From the NCBI RefSeq assembly GCF_050874005.1, contig NZ_JBNMJV010000009.1, positions 22,485-86,484 of the forward strand: a stretch of 64,000 nt of DNA, read 5' to 3'. How positions within the stretch are numbered: position 1 is the stretch's first letter; each line of letters starts with the position of its first letter. Position numbers and translations under genes: made by a program. Of the stretch, positions 23,816 to 32,946 are shown one piece after another. The notes beneath the pieces were generated by a model. The model made no database searches, was not told the origin of the DNA, and saw only the letters and a list, made by a program, of their open reading frames with translations. The stretch is from Huintestinicola sp050874005 (GTDB lineage: Bacteria > Bacillota > Clostridia > Oscillospirales > Ruminococcaceae).

Positions 23816-25267
23816 TTGGATCAGAACAGAGCTCCTATTTACGAAGCACTTAACAGATACAACGAAGCGAGAGTGGTTCCCTTTGACGTGCCGGGACACA
23901 AGCACGGCAAGGGAAACCCAATGCTTACAGAGTTTCTCGGGCAGACCTGTATGAACGTTGACGTAAACTCAATGAAGCCCCTTGATAATCTCTGCCACCC
24001 CGTTTCGGTGATAAGAGACGCAGAGCGGCTTGCCGCCGAAGCATTCGGGGCAGGTCTCTGCTTTTTTATGGTAAACGGCACCACTTCCTCGGTGCAGTCA
24101 ATGGTGCTTTCGGTCTGCAAGGAGGGGGATAAGATAATCATTCCCCGAAACGTCCACCGAAGCGCAATAAACGCAATGATAATAAGCGGCGTAAAGCCCG
24201 TTTATGTAAATCCCGGAGTAAACCGCCGTCTCGGCATACCCCTCGGTATGGGCGTAAAGGACGTGGAAAAGGCAATTCTCGAAAATCCCGATGCAAAGGC
24301 GGTTTTTGTCAACAATCCCACCTATTACGGAATATGCTCCGACCTTAAAAGCATAGTAAAGCTTGCTCATTCCCACGGAATGAAGGTGCTTGCGGACGAG
24401 GCACACGGCACACACCTTTATTTCGGTGAAAATATGCCCATATCCGCAATGGCTGCAGGGGCTGATATGGCGGCTGTGTCTATGCATAAAACAGGCGGCT
24501 CTCTCACCCAGAGCAGCTTTCTTCTTGTGGGCAAGAACACCGACCTTACCGAGGGTCACGTAAGAGCCATAATCAACCTTACCCAGACCACCAGCGGCTC
24601 ATATCTCCTGCTTTCCTCCCTTGATATCGCAAGAAAATACTATGCCACTCAGGGCAAGGAGCTTTGCGCACAGATAATCAAATCTGCGGAATACGCAAGA
24701 GAAGAAATAAACAAGATAGGCGGCTATTACGCCTACTCCGACGAGCTTGTAAACGGAGACGATATCTACGCCTTTGACAAAACAAAGCTGTCAATATATA
24801 CCCGTGATATCGGACTTGCAGGCATTGAAGTATACGACCGTCTCCGAGACTCCTACGATATTCAGATGGAGCTTGGCGATATCGGCAATGTCCTTGCCAT
24901 AATCTCCCCCGGCGACCGCTGGAAGGACATCGAGCGCCTTGTTTCAGCCCTTTCAGAGATAAAAAGACGCTTCGGCAAGGACAGCGCAGGACGAATTGAC
25001 CACGAATACATAAATCCTCAGATAATCCTCTCCCCCAAGGAAGCCTTTTACGGCGAGCAGGAGGTGCTGCCCATAATGGAAAGCGCAGGGCGGATATCCT
25101 GTGAGTTTGTAATGTGTTATCCCCCGGGCATACCCATAATCGCCCCAGGCGAGCTGCTAACCCCCGAAATACTCGAAAATATCGACTACAGCAAGAAACG
25201 GGGCTGCTTTATGACGGGTACCGAGGATATGAATATCGAGAAGATAAGAGTTATCAGGCAGGATTAA
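23816..25267 (+). CDS. speA: arginine decarboxylase, short PLP form
   Basis: A 483-residue Orn/Lys/Arg decarboxylase class I protein of the short, YaaO-like type. FDVPGHKHGKG is near the N-terminus, the PLP-binding Asp in ADEAHGTH, and the PLP-binding Lys in SMHKTGGSLTQSS. The neighbouring agmatinase points to arginine as substrate; lysine cannot be excluded from sequence alone. A TTG at 23816 is the likely start: GGGGGT lies 8 nt upstream, and homologues begin with this Asp-Gln-x-Arg-x-Pro segment. The ATG at 23801 is the alternative. Confidence 0.88.
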   Translation: MDQNRAPIYEALNRYNEARVVPFDVPGHKHGKGNPMLTEFLGQTCMNVDVNSMKPLDNLCHPVSVIRDAERLAAEAFGAGLCFFMVNGTTSSVQSMVLSVCKEGDKIIIPRNVHRSAINAMIISGVKPVYVNPGVNRRLGIPLGMGVKDVEKAILENPDAKAVFVNNPTYYGICSDLKSIVKLAHSHGMKVLADEAHGTHLYFGENMPISAMAAGADMAAVSMHKTGGSLTQSSFLLVGKNTDLTEGHVRAIINLTQTTSGSYLLLSSLDIARKYYATQGKELCAQIIKSAEYAREEINKIGGYYAYSDELVNGDDIYAFDKTKLSIYTRDIGLAGIEVYDRLRDSYDIQMELGDIGNVLAIISPGDRWKDIERLVSALSEIKRRFGKDSAGRIDHEYINPQIILSPKEAFYGEQEVLPIMESAGRISCEFVMCYPPGIPIIAPGELLTPEILENIDYSKKRGCFMTGTEDMNIEKIRVIRQD

Positions 25268-25307
25268 AAGTAATCAGGCAGGATTATAAAGAAAGGCGGA
25301 ATATTTT

Positions 25308-26162
25308 ATGGAGCTGTGGTTCAGCGAATATCATTCAAAAGGCGCAAAAATGTCCATCAGAATAGACAAGCAGCTTTACAGCGGACAGAGTGAATTTCAG
25401 AGAATAGACGTCTTTGACAGCCCCGAGTTCGGCAGATTTCTAACCCTTGACGGACTAATGATGCTGACCGAAAAGGACGAATTTATGTACCACGAGATGA
25501 TAACCCACGTGGCAATGGCTTCAAATCCCGACATAAAAAAGATTCTCGTTATCGGAGCAGGCGACGGCGGCACCGTAAGGGAGCTCACCCGCTATAAGAC
25601 TGTGGAGCACATTGATATGGTTGAAATTGACGAGGAAGTTGTTACCGTATGCAAGGAATATCTTCCTCAGACCGCCTGCAAACTTGATGACCCCAGAGTA
25701 CACCTCTATTTTGAGGACGGACTCAGATATGTCCGCACCAAAGAAAATACCTATGACCTGATAATCGTTGACAGCACCGACCCCTTCGGCCCCGGCGAAG
25801 GACTTTTCACCAGCGAATTCTACGGCAACTGTTATAATGCACTTACCGAAAACGGCATTCTCGTAAATCAGCACGAAAGCCCCTATTACGAGGAGGACGC
25901 CAAAGCAATGCAGAGAGCCCATAAGCGCATAAGAGAATTTTTCCCCATATGCAAGGTATATCAGGTTCATATTCCCACCTACCCCTCGGGTCATTGGCTC
26001 TTTGGCTTTGCCTCAAAGACTGTTGACCCCTTGAGCTTTGACGCCGATAAATGGAACGAGCTGGGAATAAAAACAAAATATTACAACACCGACCTGCATA
26101 AGGGCTGTTTTGCCATTCCAAACTATGTAAAGGAGCTTCTCGAGGATGCTTGCACAAACTAA
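25308..26162 (+). CDS. speE: spermidine synthase
   Basis: The 284-residue protein has the putrescine aminopropyltransferase features: MYHEMITHVAM near residue 65, VIGAGDGGTVREL as nucleotide loop, EDGLRYV and IIVDSTDPFGPGEGL with the catalytic Asp. It joins decarboxylated AdoMet and putrescine. Between speA and speE a 14-bp direct repeat ATCAGGCAGGATTA occurs at 25253 and 25272. The 3' end overlaps speB by 17 bp. Confidence 0.93.
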   Translation: MELWFSEYHSKGAKMSIRIDKQLYSGQSEFQRIDVFDSPEFGRFLTLDGLMMLTEKDEFMYHEMITHVAMASNPDIKKILVIGAGDGGTVRELTRYKTVEHIDMVEIDEEVVTVCKEYLPQTACKLDDPRVHLYFEDGLRYVRTKENTYDLIIVDSTDPFGPGEGLFTSEFYGNCYNALTENGILVNQHESPYYEEDAKAMQRAHKRIREFFPICKVYQVHIPTYPSGHWLFGFASKTVDPLSFDADKWNELGIKTKYYNTDLHKGCFAIPNYVKELLEDACTN

Positions 26163-27012
26163 TTCATTCATTGCCTGCGATACGCCTTTTGAGGAGGCAA
26201 AAGCGGTAATATTCGGCGCACCCTTTGACAGCACAACGTCATTTCGTCCCGGAACACGCTTCGGACCCTCCGCAATGCGTTCCGAAAGCTTCGGGATAGA
26301 AACATATTCCCCCTATCAGGATAAAGACCTTCTTGACTTAAAGGTGTTCGACTCGGGAGACCTTGAGCTTTGCTTCGGCTCACCCGAAAAAGCCCTTGAG
26401 GATATCGAAGAGCGAACAAAGGAGATACTTGACGCCGGAAAGCTCCCCGTAATGCTTGGCGGCGAACACCTTGTGACCTTAGGCTCATTCAGAGCAGTTC
26501 AAAAAAAATATAACGACCTCTATCTTCTCCACTTTGACGCCCACTGCGACCTGAGAGAAGACTACCTCGGACAGAAGCTCTCTCACGCCTGCGTTATCCG
26601 CCGCTGCCACGATATCGTGGGAGACGGAAGGATATTCCAGTTCGGCATAAGAAGCGGCGACAGGGACGAGTTCCGCTTTGCAGCGGAGGGTCACACCGAA
26701 ATGTACAAAACAGGCATAAAAGGCGTGTCCTTTGAAGCGCTCCCCTCGGTCATAGAAAAGCTTAAAGGCAAAAACGTCTACCTCACCATAGATATGGACG
26801 TTCTCGACCCTGCATATTTCTGCGGAACAGGCACTCCCGAAGCAGGAGGAGCCACCTACAATCAGCTTCTTGAAGCGATCATTATGATAGGCGAAAGCCT
26901 TAATATCGTGGGAGCAGACTTAAACGAGCTTTCCCCCCATTACGACCAGAGCGGAGCCTCAACTGCGATCGCCTGCAAGCTTCTCAGAGAGCTGCTTTTA
27001 GCGGTGCTTTAA
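26146..27012 (+). CDS. speB: agmatinase
   Basis: The 288-residue ureohydrolase has the dimanganese ligands in GGEH, FDAHCDLRED and TIDMDVLDPAYF. In this setting it converts agmatine from SpeA to putrescine and urea, feeding SpeE. Start overlaps speE, suggesting translational coupling. Confidence 0.92.
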   Translation: MLAQTNSFIACDTPFEEAKAVIFGAPFDSTTSFRPGTRFGPSAMRSESFGIETYSPYQDKDLLDLKVFDSGDLELCFGSPEKALEDIEERTKEILDAGKLPVMLGGEHLVTLGSFRAVQKKYNDLYLLHFDAHCDLREDYLGQKLSHACVIRRCHDIVGDGRIFQFGIRSGDRDEFRFAAEGHTEMYKTGIKGVSFEALPSVIEKLKGKNVYLTIDMDVLDPAYFCGTGTPEAGGATYNQLLEAIIMIGESLNIVGADLNELSPHYDQSGASTAIACKLLRELLLAVL

Positions 27013-27015
27013 GCT

Positions 27016-28371
27016 ATGAAAAACAAGATTAAAAGCATATTTTCGGATAATGAAAATATATTATATCAAAACGCCGTATTCTTAAAATGGCTTGTCATCG
27101 CCATACTCTCGGGAATTGTAATAGGAGCCGTAGGAGCGGTCTTTCACGAACTTTTAAGCTATGTAACAAACCTGAGACAGGATAACAGCTTTCTTATACT
27201 GCTTCTCCCAATAGGCGGCGTAATTATCGTATGGCTATATAAGATATGCGGAATGGATAAGGACGGCGGCACCAACAGCATTATCAGAGGTGCAAGAGGC
27301 GAGGAAACTGTCTCACCCAAAACTGCCCCCCTTATAATCATCGCCACACTTCTTACACATCTTCTCGGCGGCTCCGCAGGACGTGAGGGAGCGGCACTCC
27401 AGCTTGGAGGAAGCCTTATCTCTCCTCTCAGAAAGCCCTTGAAGCTAAGCGACGAGGATTATTCCGTACTCATAATGTGCGGAATGGCGGCAGGCTTTTC
27501 TGCCTTGTTCGGTACACCCGTAGCATCTGCAGTATTTGCCATTGAGGTAACTGTAGTGGGAATAGTCCACTACAGCGCAATAGTCCCCTGCCTTATATCC
27601 TCTGTAACTGCTGCAATAACCGCCTCGGCTATCGGTGTTCACCCAACATCATTCCGTGTGGAAAGAGTTCCCGTTTTCGACTCAGGCTCGGCTGTAACCG
27701 CTTTGCAGGTGTTGCTTATGGGAATAGCCTGCGCCCTGGTGAGCGTTCTTTTCTGCGCCGTGATACCGGGAATATCAAAAGCGTATAAAAAATATATCCC
27801 CAATCCCTACCTCAGAGCCGCTGCGGGAGGACTTATAGTTGCCACAATTTCCTACGGACTTTACTTTGCCACAGGGACATTTGACTATAATGGCGCAGGC
27901 ACAGATGTGATCGTAAAAGCCTTTTCGGGAGAATGTCGTCCCGAAGCCTTTCTGATAAAAATACTTCTTACCGCCCTCACTTTAGGCGCAGGATTTAAAG
28001 GCGGCGAGATAGTCCCCACAATGTTTACGGGAGCCACCTTCGGCTGCTTTTTCGGAAGTCTGATAGGTCTCCCGCCCTCATTCGGAGCAGCACTTGGACT
28101 TGTCTCCGTTTTCTGCGGAGTAACAAACTGTCCATTTTCCGCAATAATACTGAGCATTGAGCTTTACAGCACCAAAGGAGTGCCCTATTTTGCCCTTGCC
28201 ATCGGACTTTCCTATATGCTCTCAGGATATACGGGACTTTACAGCGCACAGAAATTCTACGACAGCAAGCTTAACCGCAAAAAATTCAAGCGTTTCCGCA
28301 CATATCAGGAGATCAAGGAAAGCCTGAAAAATCAAGATACAAAGGAAGATAATAACAATGGAACTGATTGA
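27016..28371 (+). CDS. CLC-family chloride or fluoride transporter
   Basis: The 451-residue membrane protein is a CLC channel/antiporter with a hydrophobic N-terminus and no CBS domains. Its ion-path motifs differ from the usual set: GTNSII in place of GSGIP, GREGAALQLGG in place of GKEGP, and GGEIVPTMF in the third loop. The GREG(T/A)xxQ form is characteristic of the fluoride-exporting CLC-F branch, so fluoride/proton exchange is likely, though selectivity is inferred. It follows speB by 3 nt and overlaps the nitroreductase by 14 bp, so it shares the polyamine operon transcript. No fluoride riboswitch is visible upstream. Confidence 0.85.
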   Translation: MKNKIKSIFSDNENILYQNAVFLKWLVIAILSGIVIGAVGAVFHELLSYVTNLRQDNSFLILLLPIGGVIIVWLYKICGMDKDGGTNSIIRGARGEETVSPKTAPLIIIATLLTHLLGGSAGREGAALQLGGSLISPLRKPLKLSDEDYSVLIMCGMAAGFSALFGTPVASAVFAIEVTVVGIVHYSAIVPCLISSVTAAITASAIGVHPTSFRVERVPVFDSGSAVTALQVLLMGIACALVSVLFCAVIPGISKAYKKYIPNPYLRAAAGGLIVATISYGLYFATGTFDYNGAGTDVIVKAFSGECRPEAFLIKILLTALTLGAGFKGGEIVPTMFTGATFGCFFGSLIGLPPSFGAALGLVSVFCGVTNCPFSAIILSIELYSTKGVPYFALAIGLSYMLSGYTGLYSAQKFYDSKLNRKKFKRFRTYQEIKESLKNQDTKEDNNNGTD

Positions 28372-28900
28372 ATGTATAAAGACCCGCCGCACCGTCCGCA
28401 AATTCACGGATAAGCCCGTATCACGGGAAACCCTTACGGAAATAATCTCAGCAGCGGCATACGTCCCTTCCTGGAAAAACTCCCAGACAGCAAGGTGGAA
28501 CATCATTACCGACAGGGCAATGATCGACAAGATAGCACTTGAAGCCACCTTCGGCTTTGAGCATAACAAGGAAATTATTCTCGGCTGTCCCTGCCTTGTT
28601 GTCCAGAGCGCAGTCACCAAAAGGTGCGGCTATGAAAAAGACGGCAGCTTCACCACCTCAAAGGGCGACAGCTGGGAGATGTACGACAGCGGGATTGCCG
28701 CACAGACCTTTTCTCTTGCGGCTCACAACGCAGGCCTCGGTTCGGTGATAATGGGTATAATCGACGATAAAAGGATAGCCGAGATAATTGACCTCCCCGA
28801 CACCGAACGAATAACCGCCGCCATTGCCGTAGGCTATCCTGCTGAAGAGCCGAACTGCCCTCCCAAAAAATCAGCGGAGGAAATTGCAAGATTTATCTGA
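28358..28900 (+). CDS. nitroreductase-family flavoprotein
   Basis: The 180-residue protein has the nitroreductase pattern: RRTVRKFTDKPV at the N-terminus for FMN phosphate binding, a middle PSWKNSQTARW segment, and GLGSVIMGI before the C-terminal helix. It reduces nitro compounds, quinones or similar substrates with NAD(P)H; the natural substrate is unknown. Overlaps the CLC gene. Confidence 0.88.
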   Translation: MELIECIKTRRTVRKFTDKPVSRETLTEIISAAAYVPSWKNSQTARWNIITDRAMIDKIALEATFGFEHNKEIILGCPCLVVQSAVTKRCGYEKDGSFTTSKGDSWEMYDSGIAAQTFSLAAHNAGLGSVIMGIIDDKRIAEIIDLPDTERITAAIAVGYPAEEPNCPPKKSAEEIARFI

Positions 28901-28921
28901 ACCAAGGAAAGGAACATACAT

Positions 28922-29386
28922 ATGGGCTATATATCCGATATAAGAAAATATGTGGGACATATGCCCATTCAACACACCACCGCCAGCATAATAGTTGAAA
29001 ACGAAAAAGGCGAGATACTTCTCCAGAAGCGAAAGGACAACGGCACTTGGAGCTACTGCGGAGGATCGGTGGAGCTTTTTGAACGTGTTGAGGACGCCGC
29101 CGCAAGGGAACTTCTTGAGGAAACGGGACTTAAAGCCTTGAGCCTTGAGCTTTTTGGGATATTCTCGGGTGAGGAGCAGCATTACATTTACCCCAACGGC
29201 GACGAGGTAAGCACCATCGACATCTTATACATCTGCCGCAGCTTTACGGGAGCGCTTAAATGCCAGCCCGAAGAAGTAGAGTCCCTTAATTTTTTTGACA
29301 TCAGCGATATCCCCGAAAGTATCAGTCCTCCCACCCGGGAGCCGCTTCGCCAATATATCGAATACCGCCGGGGAGCGATGTTCTGA
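28922..29386 (+). CDS. NUDIX hydrolase
   Basis: The 154-residue protein contains a full NUDIX box: from GGSVELFERVEDAA to RELLEETGL, fitting Gx5Ex7REUxEExGU. It cleaves nucleoside diphosphate-X compounds with Mg2+. The exact substrate cannot be told. GAAAGGA precedes the ATG. It is the last gene before the structured prfB leader. Confidence 0.88.
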   Translation: MGYISDIRKYVGHMPIQHTTASIIVENEKGEILLQKRKDNGTWSYCGGSVELFERVEDAAARELLEETGLKALSLELFGIFSGEEQHYIYPNGDEVSTIDILYICRSFTGALKCQPEEVESLNFFDISDIPESISPPTREPLRQYIEYRRGAMF

Positions 29387-29433
29387 CGATACTGAAATAT
29401 TTCAGCACATCCAAACAATACGATACGGAGGAA

Positions 29434-29520
29434 TAAGTTTGAAAATCAAAGATTTTCAAACTTACGAGTTTTGTTTCTTCGGCTGATGCCGAAGATTTCC
29501 TGACGGGAAACACAAAACTC
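29434..29520 (+). promoter_or_regulatory. structured palindromic leader upstream of prfB
   Basis: TAAGTTTGAAAATC (29434-29447) pairs perfectly with GATTTTCAAACTTA (29451-29464) around AAA. Directly after it GAGTTTTGT (29466-29474) pairs with ACAAAACTC (29512-29520) and encloses two hairpins: TCTTCGGC/GCCGAAGA with loop TGAT and TTTCC/GGAAA. This makes a three-way junction ending right before the AGAAAGGA ribosome site. No T run follows either structure, so a plain terminator is unlikely. Confidence 0.6.
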
Positions 29521-29540
29521 AGAAAGGAATGATCAAACAA

Positions 29541-30668
29541 ATGCTTTTACTTGACGAACTCAGACTGGAGCTTGAGGGCTACAGAAAGGATATGAAGGAG
29601 CTTTATGTTATTCTTAACATTGACAAGCTCAAGGAAGAAATTTCTCAGTTACAGGAACAGTCTGCAGCAGACGGCTTCTGGGACGACCTTGAAAACTCTC
29701 AGAAGGTAATGCAGACCATCAAGCAGAACGAAGCCACCATCGAAAACTACAAGAAGCTCAACGATATGCTTGAGGACACACTCACAATGATCGAGCTTAC
29801 CGTAGAAGAGGGTCAGGACGAGGACGAGGACACCATAAACGAGCTGAGAGCCGAGGCTGACAAATTCAAAGCGGAGCTTGAGACCACTAAGCTCACCACT
29901 CTTCTCACAGGCGAATACGACAGCAAAAACGCAATTCTCACCTTCCACGCAGGCGCAGGCGGAACGGAAGCGCAGGACTGGGCAGAAATGCTTTTCAGAA
30001 TGTACAACCGCTGGGCAGAGCGTCACAACTTCAAGGTGACCACCCTTGATTATCTTGACGGCGACGAAGCAGGCATAAAATCCGCTTCAATACTTGTTGA
30101 AGGACTTAACGCATACGGCTTCCTGAAGTCGGAAAACGGCGTTCACCGTCTTGTCCGCATCTCCCCCTTTGACTCCTCGGGAAGACGTCAGACCTCTTTT
30201 GCTTCTCTTGAAGTAATGCCCGAAATGGACGGAGCAAATCTCAATATCGAAATACGCCCCGAGGATCTTGAGATCGACTTCTACCGTGCCAGCGGCGCAG
30301 GCGGACAGAAGGTCAATAAGACCAGCTCCGCAGTACGTCTCACACATAAGCCTACAGGAATTGTTGTGTCCTGCCAGACCCAGCGAAGCCAGTATCAGAA
30401 CAAGGACTACGCAATGAAAATGCTTGTCTCCAAGCTTGCGGAGATAAAGGAAAGAGAGCACCTTGACAAGATCGAGGATATCAAGGGCGTTAAGAAGGAA
30501 ATTGCCTGGGGCGCACAGATACGCTCCTACGTATTTATGCCCTACACCCTCGCCAAGGACACCCGCACAGGCTTTGAAAACGGCAATATAAACGCTGTTA
30601 TGGACGGCGACCTTGACGGCTTTATAAACGCATATCTCACCGCCCTTTCTCACGGCGACCTGAACTAA
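29541..30668 (+). CDS. prfB: peptide chain release factor 2
   Basis: The protein has the RF2 stop-codon motif region VRISPFDSSGRRQTSF and the catalytic GGQ loop ASGAGGQKVNKTSS. It releases peptides at UGA and UAA. There is no programmed frameshift: at the usual CUU-UGA-C site the gene reads CTT AAC ATT in frame (encoding LNIDKLKEE). ATG 29541 is taken because AAAGGA directly abuts the alternative ATG at 29529; the spacing of 12-13 nt for 29541 is long, so 29529 remains possible. Confidence 0.93.
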   Translation: MLLLDELRLELEGYRKDMKELYVILNIDKLKEEISQLQEQSAADGFWDDLENSQKVMQTIKQNEATIENYKKLNDMLEDTLTMIELTVEEGQDEDEDTINELRAEADKFKAELETTKLTTLLTGEYDSKNAILTFHAGAGGTEAQDWAEMLFRMYNRWAERHNFKVTTLDYLDGDEAGIKSASILVEGLNAYGFLKSENGVHRLVRISPFDSSGRRQTSFASLEVMPEMDGANLNIEIRPEDLEIDFYRASGAGGQKVNKTSSAVRLTHKPTGIVVSCQTQRSQYQNKDYAMKMLVSKLAEIKEREHLDKIEDIKGVKKEIAWGAQIRSYVFMPYTLAKDTRTGFENGNINAVMDGDLDGFINAYLTALSHGDLN

Positions 30669-30678
30669 TAATATCACA

Positions 30679-30713
30679 GCGGAGCAGCCCAAATCGGGCT
30701 GTTCCGCTTTTTA
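30679..30713 (+). terminator. terminator of prfB
   Basis: GCGGAGCAGCCC/GGGCTGTTCCGC, a 12-bp stem with one wobble, followed by TTTTTATT. Confidence 0.85.
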
Positions 30714-30835
30714 TTATAGCACATCTGTATCAATTTGTCAATAGCTTTAGGAACATTTGTTGCATATAATATCTTTTTCGTATAACTTAACAAATCCAAA
30801 TGCCCTCGCATGTAAGAAATAGCACATATACATCA

Positions 30836-30870
30836 AAAATGGCTGCCGCTTAAAAAGCAACAGCCATTTT
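30836..30870 (-). terminator. terminator of glmS
   Basis: On the minus strand AAAATGGCTG pairs with CAGCCATTTT, extended by GU pairs, with a T run after it, 10 nt past the glmS stop. Confidence 0.8.
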
Positions 30871-30880
30871 TATTTTTATA

Positions 30881-32719
30881 TCATTCCACCGTAACACTCT
30901 TAGCCAGATTTCTGGGCTTGTCAGCGTCAAGACCCTTTGCAAGACTAACATAATACGCCATAAGCTGTAAGGGTATCACCGCAAGACTTGGAGTAAAATG
31001 CTCATCGGTCTGAGGAGAATAAACCGTAAAGTCCACCGTATCCTCCACATTGTAGTGACCGTAGGTGGTAAGCCCCATCAGGTACGCTCCCCTGCTCTTG
31101 ACCTCCACCAGATTGCTGATGGTCTTCTCAAAAAGGTCATTCTGGGTAAGAACGCCCACCACAAGAGTGCCGTCCTCAATAAGTGAAATGGTTCCGTGTT
31201 TAAGCTCACCTGCGGCATATGCCTCGGAATGGATATAGCTTATCTCCTTCAGCTTCAGACTGCCCTCAAGGCAGATAGCATAATCAACTCCCCTGCCGAT
31301 AAAGAAAATATCTTTGGCATTGGAGAATTTTGAAGCAAACCATTGAATACGCTCCTTGTCATCAAGCAGCTTCTGCATTTTATCGGGCAGGCTCATAAGC
31401 TCGGCAATAAGAGCAGCATATTTCTCCTCGTCTATCTCCCCTCTCACCATCGCAAACTGCACCGCAAGCAGATATGAAACGATAAGCTGAGTGCTGTACG
31501 CCTTTGTGGTGGCAACGGCTATCTCGGGGCCTGCAAGAGTGTAGAAAACATTGTCAGCCTCTCTTGCAATGGAGCTGCCAACCACGTTTACAATGGCAAG
31601 GGTCCTTATGCCCTTTTCCTTAACATCTCTGAGAGCCGCAAGGGTGTCCGCAGTCTCTCCCGACTGGCTGATGAATACAACCATATCATCTTTTCTGAGA
31701 ATAGGACTGCGGTATCTGAACTCGGAGGCAAGCTCCACACGTACAGGTATGCGTGCAAGGTCCTCAATGACATACTGCGCCGCCATTCCCACGTGATAGG
31801 AAGAACCGCAGGCAACGATAACTATCTGTCCTATACCCTTGATGTCCTCGTCGGAAAGTCCCACAGCGGAAAGGTCTATCCTGCCGTCCTTGACAGCAGA
31901 AGCAAGGGTGTCGGAAACCGCCTTGGGCTGCTCGTGAATCTCCTTGAGCATAAAATGAGCATAGCCGCCCTTTTCCGCAGCCTCGGCATCCCACTTTATC
32001 TCGGTAGGCTGCTTTTCGATAATGTCGCCGTCAATGTTATAAAACTCTGCGCCGTCGCAGGAAAGCTTTGCAAGCTCAAGATTGCCTATGTAATAAACAT
32101 TTCTTGTGTGTTTAAGAATTGCGGGAACGTCCGAAGCAAGATATGCCTCGCCGTTCTCCACACCGATTATCATCGGGCTGTCCTTGCGTGCGGCATATAT
32201 CTCCCCGGGATAGTCCTTGAACATCACCGCAAGGGCATAAGAACCACGTACACGAACCATAGCCTTTGAAATAGCGTCCACAGGACCTGCGTTATATTTC
32301 TTGTAATAATAGTCTATAAGCTTAACGATCGCTTCCGTGTCGGTCTGGGAATAGAAAACGTAGCCGTTCTTGGCAAGCTTTTCCTTTATCTCCTGATAAT
32401 TCTCGATAATGCCGTTGTGAACAGCCACAACATTTAAATCATCGCTTATATGAGGGTGAGCGTTCTCCTCGGAAGGCTCGCCGTGAGTAGCCCAGCGGGT
32501 GTGACCGATACCGCAGCAGCCCTTTAAAGCGTTGCCGCTGTCGGTTTTCTCCTCAAGAGCCTTGAGACGTCCCTTTGCCTTGACAACTTCTGTCTTTCCG
32601 TCACCGTCACGCACCGCAAGACCTGCCGAGTCGTAGCCTCTGTATTCAAGCTTTGACAGACCCTCCAGCAAAATAGGCGCCGCCTGTCTCCTGCCTGTAA
32701 ATCCCACAATTCCGCACAT
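30881..32719 (-). CDS. glmS: glucosamine-6-phosphate synthase, isomerizing
   Basis: The 612-residue protein starts MCGIVGFTGR with the Cys2 nucleophile of the glutaminase domain (1-240) and has two SIS sugar-isomerase domains. The end DADKPRNLAKSVTVE is the conserved C-terminus. It makes glucosamine-6-phosphate from fructose-6-phosphate and glutamine for the cell wall. GGAGG precedes the ATG. The leader is only about 50 nt and does not contain the glmS ribozyme found in many Firmicutes. Confidence 0.96.
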   Translation of the reverse strand: MCGIVGFTGRRQAAPILLEGLSKLEYRGYDSAGLAVRDGDGKTEVVKAKGRLKALEEKTDSGNALKGCCGIGHTRWATHGEPSEENAHPHISDDLNVVAVHNGIIENYQEIKEKLAKNGYVFYSQTDTEAIVKLIDYYYKKYNAGPVDAISKAMVRVRGSYALAVMFKDYPGEIYAARKDSPMIIGVENGEAYLASDVPAILKHTRNVYYIGNLELAKLSCDGAEFYNIDGDIIEKQPTEIKWDAEAAEKGGYAHFMLKEIHEQPKAVSDTLASAVKDGRIDLSAVGLSDEDIKGIGQIVIVACGSSYHVGMAAQYVIEDLARIPVRVELASEFRYRSPILRKDDMVVFISQSGETADTLAALRDVKEKGIRTLAIVNVVGSSIAREADNVFYTLAGPEIAVATTKAYSTQLIVSYLLAVQFAMVRGEIDEEKYAALIAELMSLPDKMQKLLDDKERIQWFASKFSNAKDIFFIGRGVDYAICLEGSLKLKEISYIHSEAYAAGELKHGTISLIEDGTLVVGVLTQNDLFEKTISNLVEVKSRGAYLMGLTTYGHYNVEDTVDFTVYSPQTDEHFTPSLAVIPLQLMAYYVSLAKGLDADKPRNLAKSVTVE

Positions 32720-32773
32720 ATGATATCCTCCTTTAAAACTCTTTCAGATAATCATTACTCTCTCCATAAAAGA

Positions 32774-32802
32774 ATTATAACATATTACTCCGATAAAATC
32801 AA
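32774..32802 (-). promoter_or_regulatory. sigma-A promoter of glmS
   Basis: Minus-strand TTGATT (32797-32802) and TATAAT (32774-32779) with a 17-nt spacer. Confidence 0.65.
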
Positions 32803-32868
32803 CCTTAACGGCAAAAAAATAAAGCCTGCAAAGGCAACTCAAAATGTATATTTTTATCATACATTCTG

Positions 32869-32897
32869 TTGACACATCTGATTAAAAATGATATAAT
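32869..32897 (+). promoter_or_regulatory. sigma-A promoter of the small gene at 32947
   Basis: TTGACA (32869-32874) and TATAAT (32892-32897) match consensus with a 17-nt spacer. Confidence 0.75.
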
Positions 32898-32946
32898 AAT
32901 TTCAGATTTCAATACATAGCTTACATATGAAAAAAGGTGACATAAA

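Noticed and set aside
25253..25285. 14-bp direct repeat between speA and speE as a regulatory site
   Set aside because: It overlaps the last speA codons and looks like a small local duplication; nothing further supports a role.
32720..32830. glmS ribozyme upstream of glmS
   Set aside because: The promoter leaves only about 50 nt of leader, and the conserved ribozyme core was not found.
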